Shown here piece by piece: positions 28,786 to 38,258 of a stretch of DNA of 64,000 bases (the first letter of the stretch is position 1; each line of letters begins with the position of its first letter). Position numbers and translations under genes: made by a program. The notes below the pieces were generated by a model. The model searched no databases, was not told the origin of the DNA, and saw only the letters and a list, made by a program, of their open reading frames with translations. Source of the DNA: Bacillus methanolicus PB1 (GTDB lineage: Bacteria; Bacillota; Bacilli; Bacillales; Cytobacillaceae); assembly GCF_000262755.1 (NCBI RefSeq), contig NZ_AFEU01000001.1, positions 310,001-374,000 of the forward strand, written 5' to 3'.

Positions 28786-30702
28786 TTATTTATTCCCGAA
28801 ATATAGCCTGATAGTTGATCCTTCTTTTAATTTTACTCCCGGCTGCGGTGTTTGCTTTACGACAATATCCCCTTCACCGCTGGCGTCAATTTTGAAATTT
28901 AAGAAGACTTCACGAAGTTCCTTTTTTGATAAACCGACTAAATCCGGAACTTCTATCATACGTGGGTCGGTATATGTCATTTTTTTGTCAAGCTGATCTT
29001 TACGCGGCTTAACTCCCATAGCTCTTAAACTGTCGCCCATAATGCTCCCTACAATCGGCGCGGACACAACCCCTCCAAATTGTACGGTGCCTTTCGGATT
29101 ATCTACGCCGACATAAACAACGAGCTCGGGGGCATCTGCCGGGGCAAAACCGATAAAAGAAACGATATGATTATTTTCAAGGTATCTTCCATTCACTGCT
29201 TTTTGCGCGGTTCCGGTTTTTCCGCCGACCCGATATCCATCAACAAACGCTTTTCCGCCCGTTCCTTGGGCAACAACGCTTTCTAATGCGTAACGCATCT
29301 TCTTTGAAGTTTCCTCGGAAATAACTTTTCGTTTTGCAACAGGAGAATTTTTCATTACAACTTTCCCAGTTCTTGGATCGATCAATTCTTTTGCAACATA
29401 TGGAGTATATAAAGTGCCGCCGTTGATAGCAGCAGAAATTGCAGCTACTTGCTGAATGGGTGTTACAGATACCCCTTGGCCAAAAGCAGTTGTTGCTTGT
29501 TCGACCGGTCCGACTTTATCGAGGTCAAAAAGTATTCCCGTTCCTTCTCCTTGAAGATCTATGCCAGTCTTTTCACCAAATCCAAATTTTTTAATATATG
29601 AAAATAGTTTTTCTTTTCCAAGCCTTTGTCCTAGTTCTACGAAACCTGGGTTACATGAATTTTGTACAACCTCAAGGAACGTCTGTGAACCATGTCCTCC
29701 TCTTTTCCAACAGCGAAGCCTGGCTCCGCCCACTTTCACAAATCCGGGGTCGTGAAAATGTTCTTTTTCTAAGTCTACTTTTCCTTCTTCAAGGGCCGCC
29801 GCAAGTGTAATAATTTTAAATGTTGAACCCGGTTCGTATGTGCTCCATACCGGCAAATTCCTATTATAAATTTCAGGTGCTACATTCTTGTAGTTTGCCG
29901 GGTCAAAATCTGGCCTCGAGGCCATAGCTAAAATTTCACCTGTATTTGGGTTCATTGCAATGGCAATAATTCCATCAGGATTATATTTTGCTTGGGCAAT
30001 GTCTAATTCTCTTTCAACAATTGTCTGGATCTTTGTATCAATTGTCAGTTTTAAATCAAGTCCTTCAATTGGCGGCTCGTAGTCGTCTGCCATATCATTC
30101 ATGCGCTTGCCCTTTGCATCCGCATAAAACTTAACTGATCCTTTTTTTCCTTTTAATTCCTTATCATAATATAGTTCCAGCCCCATTAGCCCCTGGTTAT
30201 CAGCACCTGCAAATCCAAGAACGTGTGACAAATAGCTTCCAAAAGGGTAATGGCGTTTCGAGTCCTCCCCGATATAAATGCCTTTTAAACCGAGAGCACG
30301 GATTTCTTTTGCTTTCTCATGGGAAATTTTGCGTCCTTCGGGAATCCGGACAGAGGAAGCAGTTTTCGTAATCAGCTTATATGCTTTTTCTTTTGGCATA
30401 TTTAAAACTTCCGCCAGCTTTTCCGCCGTTTCAGCAGGATTCTCGATTTGCCTCGGAACTGCATAAACAGTCGGTGCACTAACATTCGTCGCTAAAAGGA
30501 CACCATTTCGATCCATAATCTCTCCGCGCTCCGGTTCAAACGGGATATTTCTGCTCCATGAATCTTTAGCTCGGTCAGTCAGCATATTACCGAGAAAAAA
30601 TTGAACATAGCCTAACCGAAGATCGATAATAAAAAATATAAATATTCCCGCTATTAATGCTATCGTCAGCCTTTTCCTGACGGTCACGTTCGATACACGC
30701 AT
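28786..30702 (-). CDS. spoVD: SpoVD, sporulation class B penicillin-binding protein
   Basis: The 638-residue transpeptidase has an N-terminal membrane anchor (about 12-32), a PBP dimerisation domain and a transpeptidase domain. Catalytic motifs are EPGSTFK, QNSCNPG and GGKTGTAQ. It ends with one PASTA repeat (EVPDLVGLSKKELREVF...). A single PASTA, its order before pbpB and its length match SpoVD, the partner of SpoVE in cortex synthesis. AGGAGG precedes the ATG. A CATATAAA box upstream could be part of a SigE promoter, weakly supported. Confidence 0.94.
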   Translation of the reverse strand: MRVSNVTVRKRLTIALIAGIFIFFIIDLRLGYVQFFLGNMLTDRAKDSWSRNIPFEPERGEIMDRNGVLLATNVSAPTVYAVPRQIENPAETAEKLAEVLNMPKEKAYKLITKTASSVRIPEGRKISHEKAKEIRALGLKGIYIGEDSKRHYPFGSYLSHVLGFAGADNQGLMGLELYYDKELKGKKGSVKFYADAKGKRMNDMADDYEPPIEGLDLKLTIDTKIQTIVERELDIAQAKYNPDGIIAIAMNPNTGEILAMASRPDFDPANYKNVAPEIYNRNLPVWSTYEPGSTFKIITLAAALEEGKVDLEKEHFHDPGFVKVGGARLRCWKRGGHGSQTFLEVVQNSCNPGFVELGQRLGKEKLFSYIKKFGFGEKTGIDLQGEGTGILFDLDKVGPVEQATTAFGQGVSVTPIQQVAAISAAINGGTLYTPYVAKELIDPRTGKVVMKNSPVAKRKVISEETSKKMRYALESVVAQGTGGKAFVDGYRVGGKTGTAQKAVNGRYLENNHIVSFIGFAPADAPELVVYVGVDNPKGTVQFGGVVSAPIVGSIMGDSLRAMGVKPRKDQLDKKMTYTDPRMIEVPDLVGLSKKELREVFLNFKIDASGEGDIVVKQTPQPGVKLKEGSTIRLYFGNK

Positions 30703-30801
30703 CTATGAACGAACCTCCTTTGTACCACTTAAACGGCTCGTTCATTTATATGCTTGTACATTTTAGATTAGAACAATCTGAAAACGCCGGATATTCATTC
30801 T

Positions 30802-33006
30802 TCAATCTCGCACTTCTTCAACACCGTGTTCATCATTATTTTGCTGTTGAATCATATTATTAAACTGCTTATCCGGGGTTTCTAAATTCGCAATTAAGTA
30901 TTCTCCTTTTTTTAAAGAAACTCCAGGGTTCGGTTTCTGTTTAGTGACATAACCGCTGCCAGTCAGGTTCAACTGGAGTCCGCCTATTTTTGCAAATTTC
31001 ATAACATCTCTTCTCGACCAGCCGGTCATATCCGGAACAGTTACATCTCCTTCTGTCTTAAGAATAATTTTTTCGCCTTCAAGCATCGTTGAGTTTTCCG
31101 ACGGTAATTGCGCCTCTATCGTTTTTCCCTTCCCTGTTAAGACAATATCAAATCCTTTGTTTTGCAAGGTTTCCGTTGCTTTTTCTACAGATGCACCTGT
31201 TACATCAGGAACAGGGGTAGCAACTGCATTTTTTTGCTTCGCGGGCTTAATATTCAAATATTGCAAACTGCTTTTCATTACTGTGTTAAAAATTTTCGAA
31301 ACAGGTTTCGCCCCGTCAAAATAGCTTTCGACTACCGGCTGCTGAACCGCTACATACATGATGAGTTCCGGATCATCCTTTGGCGCCATGCCCAAAAAGG
31401 AAAAAAGATAATCATTATTACCGTTCAAATAATTTCCGTTTGGTCCAGGTATATTGGCGGTTCCAGTTTTCCCGGCGACCTCATAGCCTTCAATGTTGTA
31501 GCGGTTATAGCCGGTACCTTTCGGTGAAGTGACGACCGTTCCAAGAATATCCCTTACTTTTTTCGCTGTCTCTTTTGAAATAGGGGTGCCGGTAATTTCC
31601 GGCTTTGTTTCACTTATTACTTCACCGGTTTGTGAATCGACGATTTTATCAATAACATGCGGTTTCAACATTTTTCCATCGTTGGCAACGGCAATGGCTG
31701 CCTGAATTAGCTGGATCGGAGTAACTGTCGTTCCTTGGCCATAGGCAGTCGTAATTTTTTCGATCGGCCACTCGTATTTAATTTTTCCGGTAACTTCATT
31801 TGGCAATTCAATTCCCGTCGGTTTTTCAAAGCCGAATTTGGTCAAGTATTCTCGAAATTTTTCAAAGCCTAGTTTTTCATTTACTATTTTAGCCACGGCA
31901 ACATTCGAGGAACGCTGTATTCCTTCTAAATACGTAATAGGTCCCCATCCGCTTCCGTTATGGTCTCGAATGACAGGCGAATTTTTCGTTACTCGGTAAC
32001 TTCCTGACTCGTACCATTCATTTGGACCAAATACATTTTCTTCGACCGCAGCGGCCAGTGTAAAAATCTTCATTGTCGAACCTGGTTCAAATGCATTTTC
32101 AATGACTTCATTGTACCAGCTTTTTTCAAGTCCCTCCCGCGTTTTCGGATGAAATGTCGGCCGTTGTCCCATCGCTAAAATTTCCCCTGTTTTTGGGTCA
32201 GCAACTACTGCAATAATTTTTGCCGGATTGTATTCTTTCTCAACTTTGTTCATGGCATCTTCGAGAAAAGTTTGGATCTTCTTATCAATTGTTAAATAGA
32301 CGTTATCTCCGTTTACAGCAGGTATAATTTTTTCCTTCTCATCAGGAAGCAAATAACCCCAATAGTCGCTTTCAAATTGTACTGAGCCTGCTTTTCCTGT
32401 AAGCTCGGAATTCAATGTTTTTTCAATCCCTAACACCCCTGCCGATTTTGCATGGCCGTTCTTATCTTCTATTTTTTCTACAAAGCCGACAAGATGCGAA
32501 GCAAAGACGCCGTTCGGGTAAAAACGCTTCAGTTCCCTTCTGAATGTAATTCCCGGCAATTTTAATGCTTCAATTTTCTTTTTTGTTTGATGCGATAAAT
32601 CACGGCCGGCTTTTCCGAATTCAACCTGGAATTTATCCTTTACAGTCAACCTTTCGTATATTTCGTCCTTGCTTAAATCAATATATTTTGCTAATTTCCG
32701 GGCTGTCATCTTTGGATTTGATACATAATGGGGCTTCATTGACTTATCAAGTATCGCTACAAGGGTATATGAAATCGTGTCCTCAGCCACGACTTCCCCC
32801 TTTCGGTCATAAATCGTTCCTCTCGTGGCATCGATCGTATTTTTTTTCATGTACTTCTGATGAGCCTTTGCCGCAAGATTCTGCCCAGCGACTTCGCCGG
32901 TGATTTGAATGGAAACAAACCTGATTAGCAAGACAAAAAAGAGCAGGCTGAATATTATAAATAATACCGCTGCTCCAAGATTCATATTGGGTTGTTTCTT
33001 TTCCAT
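30802..33006 (-). CDS. pbpB: Penicillin-binding protein 2B, divisome transpeptidase
   Basis: The 734-residue class B PBP has a membrane anchor near the N-terminus and catalytic motifs EPGSTMK, QRSSNVA and AGKTGTAN. Two PASTA repeats follow (VPDVTGASVEKATETL and VPDMTGWSRRDVMKFAK). It is the septal transpeptidase acting with FtsW. Its start overlaps the ftsL stop by one base (position 33006), indicating coupling. A charged, Asn/Gln-rich tail follows the PASTA repeats. Confidence 0.95.
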   Translation of the reverse strand: MEKKQPNMNLGAAVLFIIFSLLFFVLLIRFVSIQITGEVAGQNLAAKAHQKYMKKNTIDATRGTIYDRKGEVVAEDTISYTLVAILDKSMKPHYVSNPKMTARKLAKYIDLSKDEIYERLTVKDKFQVEFGKAGRDLSHQTKKKIEALKLPGITFRRELKRFYPNGVFASHLVGFVEKIEDKNGHAKSAGVLGIEKTLNSELTGKAGSVQFESDYWGYLLPDEKEKIIPAVNGDNVYLTIDKKIQTFLEDAMNKVEKEYNPAKIIAVVADPKTGEILAMGQRPTFHPKTREGLEKSWYNEVIENAFEPGSTMKIFTLAAAVEENVFGPNEWYESGSYRVTKNSPVIRDHNGSGWGPITYLEGIQRSSNVAVAKIVNEKLGFEKFREYLTKFGFEKPTGIELPNEVTGKIKYEWPIEKITTAYGQGTTVTPIQLIQAAIAVANDGKMLKPHVIDKIVDSQTGEVISETKPEITGTPISKETAKKVRDILGTVVTSPKGTGYNRYNIEGYEVAGKTGTANIPGPNGNYLNGNNDYLFSFLGMAPKDDPELIMYVAVQQPVVESYFDGAKPVSKIFNTVMKSSLQYLNIKPAKQKNAVATPVPDVTGASVEKATETLQNKGFDIVLTGKGKTIEAQLPSENSTMLEGEKIILKTEGDVTVPDMTGWSRRDVMKFAKIGGLQLNLTGSGYVTKQKPNPGVSLKKGEYLIANLETPDKQFNNMIQQQNNDEHGVEEVRD

Positions 33007-33365
33007 TAGTCTTGCACTACCTTAACATTATTTTCATTCAATTGTAAGCCGAGTTCCTTCGCCTTTTCCCAAATCCGCTCGTAAGTACTTAATTCGCTTA
33101 CTTGCATCTCTAAGTCGCTGTTCAATTTCTTTTGTTCTTGAATATTTTTTTCGGCAATTTGTATGTCTTTATTTATTTCATATATAGCCGCTTGATTGGA
33201 AACGATTTGCACTGCTCCGAAACAGACGAATGCTGTAAAAACGGTTCCTAAAATAATCTCTCCGGGCGAAATCCGCGTTTTTTTCACTTTCACTTTCACT
33301 TTTTTAGGTGATTGGCTTTTGAGTTGCTGTTGTTCCAGCTGCAACTTTCTTGCTAAATTGCCCAT
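33006..33365 (-). CDS. ftsL: FtsL, bitopic divisome protein
   Basis: The 119-residue protein has a basic cytoplasmic N-terminus, one membrane segment (GEIILGTVFTAFVCFGAVQIV) and an extracellular coiled coil with a leucine-zipper-like pattern. It forms a complex with DivIC and DivIB that regulates septal wall synthesis. Location between rsmH and pbpB and GGAGG before the start support the call despite low sequence conservation. Confidence 0.92.
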   Translation of the reverse strand: MGNLARKLQLEQQQLKSQSPKKVKVKVKKTRISPGEIILGTVFTAFVCFGAVQIVSNQAAIYEINKDIQIAEKNIQEQKKLNSDLEMQVSELSTYERIWEKAKELGLQLNENNVKVVQD

Positions 33366-33398
33366 TTTTTCTCCTCCTGTCTTTTCATTTATTTATTT

Positions 33399-34331
33399 TC
33401 ATAATTTTTCCGCTACCCGTAATTTTGCCGATCTTGCCCTGCTGTTTTGCACTAATTCCCGTTCACTCGGCACAATTGGTTTGCGCGTAATTAGCTTCAT
33501 TTTTGGTTTGAATTCTTCCGGAATCATCGGCAAACCCGGAGGTAAATTCGGGGCCTCACTTGCATTTTTAAATACCGTTTTACATATTCGGTCCTCAAGT
33601 GAATGGAATGTAATGACACAGATTCGGCCGCCCTTTTTTAAAAGGTTTATCGACTTTTGCAAAGATTTTTCGAAAACACCAAGTTCATCATTTACTGCTA
33701 TTCGCACTGCCTGGAAAATTCTTTTAGCAGGATGACCGCCTTTTCTTCTGGCAGGAGCAGGTATGGCATCCTTGATTATGTCAACTAGTTCTCCAGTAGT
33801 TTTAATGGCCTTTTCGGCCCTTGCAATCTCTATTTTTCTTGCAATTTGCTTGGAAAACTTCTCTTCGCCGTATTGAAAGAAAATTCTTACTAAATCCTCG
33901 TAAGGCCAATGATTTATAATATCAAATGCAGAAAGATCCGCATCTTTATCCATCCGCATATCAAGCGGGGCATTATGATGGTAGCTAAATCCCCGTTCAG
34001 GGTTGTCCAATTGTGGCGAGGAAACACCGAGATCGTATAAAACACCATCGACTTTGTCGATGCCGAATTTGGACAATTCCGCTTCAATGTAAAGGAAATT
34101 GCTTTTAATAATCGTTATTTTCTCTCCATATGGAGCCAGTTTAACTTTTGCATGGGCTATAGCTGTTTCATCCTGGTCGAAAGCAAACAGCTTTCCTTTT
34201 CCGGTCAGCTGTTTCAAAATCAGCTCGCTGTGCCCGGCTCCTCCAAGAGTACAATCGACATATACTCCGTCCGGTTTTATCGCAAGCCCCCCAACAGCTT
34301 CCTCCAAGAGCACTGTTTTATGTTCAAACAA
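33399..34331 (-). CDS. rsmH: 16S rRNA (cytosine-1402-N4) methyltransferase
   Basis: The 310-residue SAM-dependent methyltransferase (formerly MraW) has the glycine-rich SAM motif [14 protein letters not shown] near residue 30, the [16 protein letters not shown] motif, and the family [16 protein letters not shown] segment. It methylates C1402 of 16S rRNA at the P site. It lies between mraZ and ftsL as usual. Confidence 0.97.
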   Translation of the reverse strand: MFEHKTVLLEEAVGGLAIKPDGVYVDCTLGGAGHSELILKQLTGKGKLFAFDQDETAIAHAKVKLAPYGEKITIIKSNFLYIEAELSKFGIDKVDGVLYDLGVSSPQLDNPERGFSYHHNAPLDMRMDKDADLSAFDIINHWPYEDLVRIFFQYGEEKFSKQIARKIEIARAEKAIKTTGELVDIIKDAIPAPARRKGGHPAKRIFQAVRIAVNDELGVFEKSLQKSINLLKKGGRICVITFHSLEDRICKTVFKNASEAPNLPPGLPMIPEEFKPKMKLITRKPIVPSERELVQNSRARSAKLRVAEKL

Positions 34332-34389
34332 ATTATTTCCACCTTTCCAATCGAACTTGCAGAAAATTATATTAATATAATATTACTTT

Positions 34390-34821
34390 TTATATATCGA
34401 ATCCAATCATATTTTCTGCAATTTCAGCAAAAGATTCTTCCGAGTCATTAAAATATTCTTCCCATATTTGTTTGCTCCATATTTCGATTCGATTGGAAAC
34501 TCCTAAGATAATACATTCTTTTTCTAATTTTGCGTATTGAATCAGCGGGGATGGAATATTGATCCTTCCTTGTTTATCAAGTTCACATTCAGTGGCGCCT
34601 GAAAAGAAAAATCGGGTAAATGCGCGGGCGTCTTTTTTGGTGAGCGGAAGCCCTTTTAATTTTTCTTCTATCAGCTTCCATTCAGATAAGGGGTAACCAA
34701 ATAAACATTGGTCCAATCCGCGGGTTAAGATAAACATTTCTCCGAGATGTTCGCGGAATTTTGCCGGAACAATTAAACGTCCCTTATTATCGACGTTATG
34801 ATGGTACTCGCCCATGAACAT
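34390..34821 (-). CDS. mraZ: MraZ, AbrB-like transcriptional regulator of the dcw cluster
   Basis: The 143-residue protein starts [26 protein letters not shown] and contains a second SpoVT/AbrB-like repeat ([27 protein letters not shown]). MraZ forms rings that bind repeats upstream of its own operon. The ATG at 34819-34821 is chosen because it gives exactly the B. subtilis length; an in-frame start five codons earlier is possible. Candidate binding repeats lie at 34832-34877. Confidence 0.95.
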   Translation of the reverse strand: MFMGEYHHNVDNKGRLIVPAKFREHLGEMFILTRGLDQCLFGYPLSEWKLIEEKLKGLPLTKKDARAFTRFFFSGATECELDKQGRINIPSPLIQYAKLEKECIILGVSNRIEIWSKQIWEEYFNDSEESFAEIAENMIGFDI

Positions 34822-34831
34822 TCCCAATAAC

Positions 34832-34877
34832 CCCACTTTCTATTTCAAATGTACCACATCCCCCCACTTTTCACCAC
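34832..34877 (-). promoter_or_regulatory. Candidate MraZ binding repeats
   Basis: On the minus strand GTGGT, GTGGG and GTGGT (complements of 34873-34877, 34863-34867, 34853-34857) recur with an exact 10-bp period, and a further GTGGG lies at 34832-34836. MraZ in other bacteria binds short TGGGN direct repeats separated by 5 bases at the mraZ promoter. Position and spacing fit, but no direct evidence exists here. Confidence 0.55.
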
Positions 34878-34956
34878 CTATTTTTTAATTCTCCCCATAC
34901 CCTTATATTTCCTGCTAAAAATGAAAAATTGACCATTTATTTGTCCAAAAAAATAT

Positions 34957-34985
34957 TTGACAAATTTGTGAAAACGCTTTATTAT
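34957..34985 (+). promoter_or_regulatory. SigA promoter of the alcohol dehydrogenase gene
   Basis: TTGACA (34957-34962) and TATTAT (34980-34985) are spaced by 17 bp, a near-consensus vegetative promoter. Transcription would begin near 34992, giving a leader of about 50 bases before the ATG at 35045. Confidence 0.8.
34969..34982 (+). promoter_or_regulatory. Catabolite-responsive element (cre) inside the adh promoter
   Basis: TGAAAACGCTTTAT matches the CcpA operator consensus TGWAANCGNTNWCA closely and lies between the -35 and -10 boxes. Binding of CcpA there would block RNA polymerase, predicting repression of the dehydrogenase by glucose. The overlapping TTTGTGAA could also attract Rex, but only a half-site is visible. 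Confidence 0.65.
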
Positions 34986-35044
34986 GAGATTGCATTTTTT
35001 TGCATTACAACTAGAAACTACTCAGAACAAGGGGGAATACAGCA

Positions 35045-36058
35045 ATGAAAGCAGCTGTAGTTAACACATTTAAGGAAAAGCTTGAAATTAAAGACGTTCC
35101 TAAACCAAAACCAGGCTTCGGGGAAGTGTTAGTTAAAATTGAAGCATGCGGTGTTTGCCATACGGATCTTCATGCCGTACATGGCGACTGGCCGGTAAAA
35201 CCGAAGCTTCCTTTAATTCCGGGTCATGAAGGTGTTGGGATCGTCGAGGAAATTGGAGAAGGGGTTACTTCCGTTAAGATTGGTGATCGTGTAGGTATTC
35301 CTTGGTTATACTCTGCATGCGGAGAGTGTGAATATTGCCTGACTGGCAAGGAAACATTATGTCCGAATCAGCATAACGGCGGTTATTCTGTCGATGGAGG
35401 CTTCGCGGAATATTGTGTAGCACCTGCCAATTACGTCGCAAGAATTCCTGAAAATGTAGATCCTGTTGAAATCGCGCCAATTCTTTGTGCGGGAGTGACT
35501 ACATATAAAGCATTGAAAGTATCTGAAGCAAAAGCCGGGGATTGGGTAGCGATTTATGGTATTGGCGGACTTGGCCATATTGCCCTTCAATATGCAAAAG
35601 CAATGGGCTTTAACGTAATTGCAGTCGATGTTCACGATGAAAAACTTGAACTTGCTAAGAGATTAGGTGCGGACTTAACTATTAATGGTATGAAAGCTAA
35701 CCCGGTCGAAACAATTAAAAACGAGGTCGGAGGAGTACAAGCAGCAATTAGTGTTGCCGTTACACGCAAAGCTTTTGAACAAGCATATCATTCTGTCAAA
35801 CGCGGCGGAACTCTTGTCGTTGTCGGCTTGCCAAATGAAGAACTTCCAATTCCAATTTTCGATACTGTCCTTAACGGGGTATCTGTAAAAGGTTCGATTG
35901 TCGGTACAAGAAAAGATATGCAAGAAGCGCTTGATTTTGCAGCTCGCGGAAAAGTTCGCGCCAATATTGAGACAGCACCGTTAAATAATATTAATGAAGT
36001 TTTTGAAAAAATGGAGAAGGGTCAAATTAATGGACGGATTGTTTTAACAATGCAATAA
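35045..36058 (+). CDS. adhT: Zinc-dependent alcohol dehydrogenase (ADH-T/AdhP type)
   Basis: The 337-residue MDR-family enzyme oxidises primary alcohols or reduces acetaldehyde with NAD(H). Catalytic zinc ligands lie in CGVCHTDLH and GHEGVG. The structural zinc site has four Cys in [15 protein letters not shown]. The Rossmann motif is [19 protein letters not shown], and a following VDVHD suggests NAD preference. It closely resembles Geobacillus ADH-T in length and sequence. AAGGGGG precedes the ATG. It is a plus-strand insertion between mraZ and bshC, with its own promoter, cre site and terminator. Confidence 0.92.
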   Translation: MKAAVVNTFKEKLEIKDVPKPKPGFGEVLVKIEACGVCHTDLHAVHGDWPVKPKLPLIPGHEGVGIVEEIGEGVTSVKIGDRVGIPWLYSACGECEYCLTGKETLCPNQHNGGYSVDGGFAEYCVAPANYVARIPENVDPVEIAPILCAGVTTYKALKVSEAKAGDWVAIYGIGGLGHIALQYAKAMGFNVIAVDVHDEKLELAKRLGADLTINGMKANPVETIKNEVGGVQAAISVAVTRKAFEQAYHSVKRGGTLVVVGLPNEELPIPIFDTVLNGVSVKGSIVGTRKDMQEALDFAARGKVRANIETAPLNNINEVFEKMEKGQINGRIVLTMQ

Positions 36059-36095
36059 AAATCATTTTTATTAAATGAAAACCTTTACAAAATTA

Positions 36096-36131
36096 ATGGG
36101 GAAAGCTTCCTATTTAAGCTTTCCCCATTTT
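36096..36131. terminator. Bidirectional terminator between adh and bshC
   Basis: ATGGGGAAAGCTT pairs with AAGCTTTCCCCAT around a 7-base loop, followed by TTTT on the plus strand and preceded by A/T-rich sequence. It lies between the convergent adh and bshC genes and could serve both. Confidence 0.8.
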
Positions 36132-36146
36132 GCAACTTGATATTCT

Positions 36147-37781
36147 TTAAATTTTTATAAGTTTATGTGTCCCGTCAAATTGATAAGGCAAGTTTAAAAG
36201 TTCATCCAATAAATGAAAACCGTATTGGTTTAAATAATATAAGATATTCCAAATCCTTTCTTGCGGAGCTCCATTTGGTTTTAGGGAAGTTTCAATCCTG
36301 TCAAACTTTCTTAATATTATTTCGTGTTTTAGCCTATCGGATTCTTCAATTTTTCTCTGCATAAAATCAATTTGTTTTAAAACTATGCTTCTGTTTTTAT
36401 TTAATAACGGGATTAAACCTTTATTATGATATTTTATATGTTCTTCAATCAGTTCGTATCGATCAATTAGCTGCTTTTTTGTTTGCAAAAACAAAGTTTC
36501 AATCGTTTCATTTTTAATAGCGGCAAGGAATAATTCTTTTTGTCTTTGTACCCCCGTACTTAATGCCTCTTTAATATCTATTCCTAAATCATTTAGATCT
36601 GTTTCAATTGACCGCTCTAATAACGTAATGTTTAAACGCGGAACAATCGGCGGCATCTTTATTTCGAATCTTTCGAACACGGTTTTTAATTCAGCCCAAT
36701 AGGCAATTTCACCTGGACCACCGATAAATGCAAGAGTTGGAAAAAGCCATTCTTGTGTCAACGGCCTTGTCACAACATTATTGCTCAAATTTTCCGGATT
36801 CGTTAAAGCGAAATGTATTAAATCTTCTTCAGAAAAAGAAACCGTGCCATTTTTCCCGAAAAACTTGCCTTCTTTACTGTCATATTCGAGCAAAATCCGT
36901 TCCTGCAAAGAAGGGTCGTAATAAAATAAATTTGCCGTTTGAGAAGTTAGTTCGATTACCGGCTTTAATCCTTGTTTCTTAATCTCGTCCTGCTGATTTA
37001 AAACAGATTGGGTAATATCAATGCACCCTTTTATTTGTCTAACAAAGATTTCCTTTTCCAAACTTCGAATTCTCCTGTCGCCGGAATCAACAAGCAATAA
37101 ACCTGTTTCTTTAAAAAGAACCATAATCATATAAGCAAAGAAATCAACAAATGTCTTTGAATGTTTTAAAGATTGTTCCAGAAATTCAAGCAGTGAATTT
37201 GTATAATTTGTTTCACCAAATGTTTCAATGATGCTTTCAATCCATTTTAAACAAACCTCTTTATTAAGCGGAATATTGGATGCCATCTTTTTTTCGATAA
37301 CCCTTTCGGGAAATGACCATTTTTCGATTTTTTTGTTCGATGATATGTAAACATGGTTTATTTCTAAAAAATCGTGATCTTCCCCCGCTATCCAAAACAC
37401 CGGAACGACCGGAATGCCAAATTCCCGCTCTTTTTCCCGGGCTAAAACAACAATGGAAATGATTTTATAAATGGTATAAAGCGGCCCAGTTAAAATACCT
37501 GCTTGCTGTCCTCCTAACACCACGACACTATTTTCTTGCCTGAGCTTTTCTATAGAGCGCTTTACTGCATCGGACGAGGGATATTGCTCCATAAAGTTCT
37601 CGATATAATTCGCTAATTCCTCTCTCGGAAAATTTCTTATTTGAAGCTCTTCCAAGCGCTTGGTAAAGTCAGAAGGATCTTTATATTTATAATGAAAAAA
37701 ATTATTCATATAAGATTCTTGATTTATGTAATCCGTTGCAAATCGATTGGCAGACGGAATTGTGAGATTCAAAATCTCCAT
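36147..37781 (-). CDS. bshC: BshC, putative cysteine-adding enzyme of bacillithiol synthesis
   Basis: The 544-residue protein matches the YllA/BshC family, with VVLGGQQAGILTGPLYTIYKIISIVVLA, PVFWIAGEDHDFLEINHVYI and VVTRPLTQEWLFPTLAFIGGPGEIAYWAELK. It is thought to complete bacillithiol, the main low-molecular-weight thiol of Bacillaceae, by adding cysteine to GlcN-malate. The ATG at 37779-37781 follows AAAGGAAG; an upstream in-frame start lacks homology. Location next to panE is typical. Confidence 0.94.
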   Translation of the reverse strand: MEILNLTIPSANRFATDYINQESYMNNFFHYKYKDPSDFTKRLEELQIRNFPREELANYIENFMEQYPSSDAVKRSIEKLRQENSVVVLGGQQAGILTGPLYTIYKIISIVVLAREKEREFGIPVVPVFWIAGEDHDFLEINHVYISSNKKIEKWSFPERVIEKKMASNIPLNKEVCLKWIESIIETFGETNYTNSLLEFLEQSLKHSKTFVDFFAYMIMVLFKETGLLLVDSGDRRIRSLEKEIFVRQIKGCIDITQSVLNQQDEIKKQGLKPVIELTSQTANLFYYDPSLQERILLEYDSKEGKFFGKNGTVSFSEEDLIHFALTNPENLSNNVVTRPLTQEWLFPTLAFIGGPGEIAYWAELKTVFERFEIKMPPIVPRLNITLLERSIETDLNDLGIDIKEALSTGVQRQKELFLAAIKNETIETLFLQTKKQLIDRYELIEEHIKYHNKGLIPLLNKNRSIVLKQIDFMQRKIEESDRLKHEIILRKFDRIETSLKPNGAPQERIWNILYYLNQYGFHLLDELLNLPYQFDGTHKLIKI

Positions 37782-37864
37782 GTAAAGTATACTTCCTTTC
37801 TCATAAACGATTTTCATTCAGTAAAGAGTATAGCATTGACGTGATTAAATAGAAAAAAATTTGC

Positions 37865-38257
37865 CTAAAGGAACACCGAATAGGCAACTCTTTGAATCAG
37901 GCCATAAAGAACAAGAACTATGTATGCAGAAAAAAACAATAAAAAATTAAACCTCCAAATTCCTTTGAATAATTGGAGAAAAATAATTTCCTCTTTCGTT
38001 TTCCAGTGAATAATAACAAATATAATCCCGGTCATTAAGATTGTTATAAAAATAATTCCTAAAAATGATTTCTCCCAAATCACAACTGTTATGTAATGTA
38101 CCGAAACGATTAATAATAATGTACTTACATCTATTGCAAGATGCACAGACCGGCGATGGTTTCTTGTCAGCTGTTTGCTGATAATAAAGACAATTAAGTA
38201 CCCAAGCAATGGAATTGTAACAATTGTGGCAATAACAGCAGAAAATACAGATGACAT
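37865..38257 (-). CDS. DUF3397 family membrane protein
   Basis: This is a 130-residue protein with four predicted membrane helices and basic loops (QLTRNHRRSVHLAID). DUF3397 genes commonly lie between panE and bshC in Bacillaceae. No function is known. It starts one base after the panE stop, so it is probably cotranscribed with panE. Confidence 0.8.
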   Translation of the reverse strand: MSSVFSAVIATIVTIPLLGYLIVFIISKQLTRNHRRSVHLAIDVSTLLLIVSVHYITVVIWEKSFLGIIFITILMTGIIFVIIHWKTKEEIIFLQLFKGIWRFNFLLFFSAYIVLVLYGLIQRVAYSVFL

Positions 38258-38258
38258 C

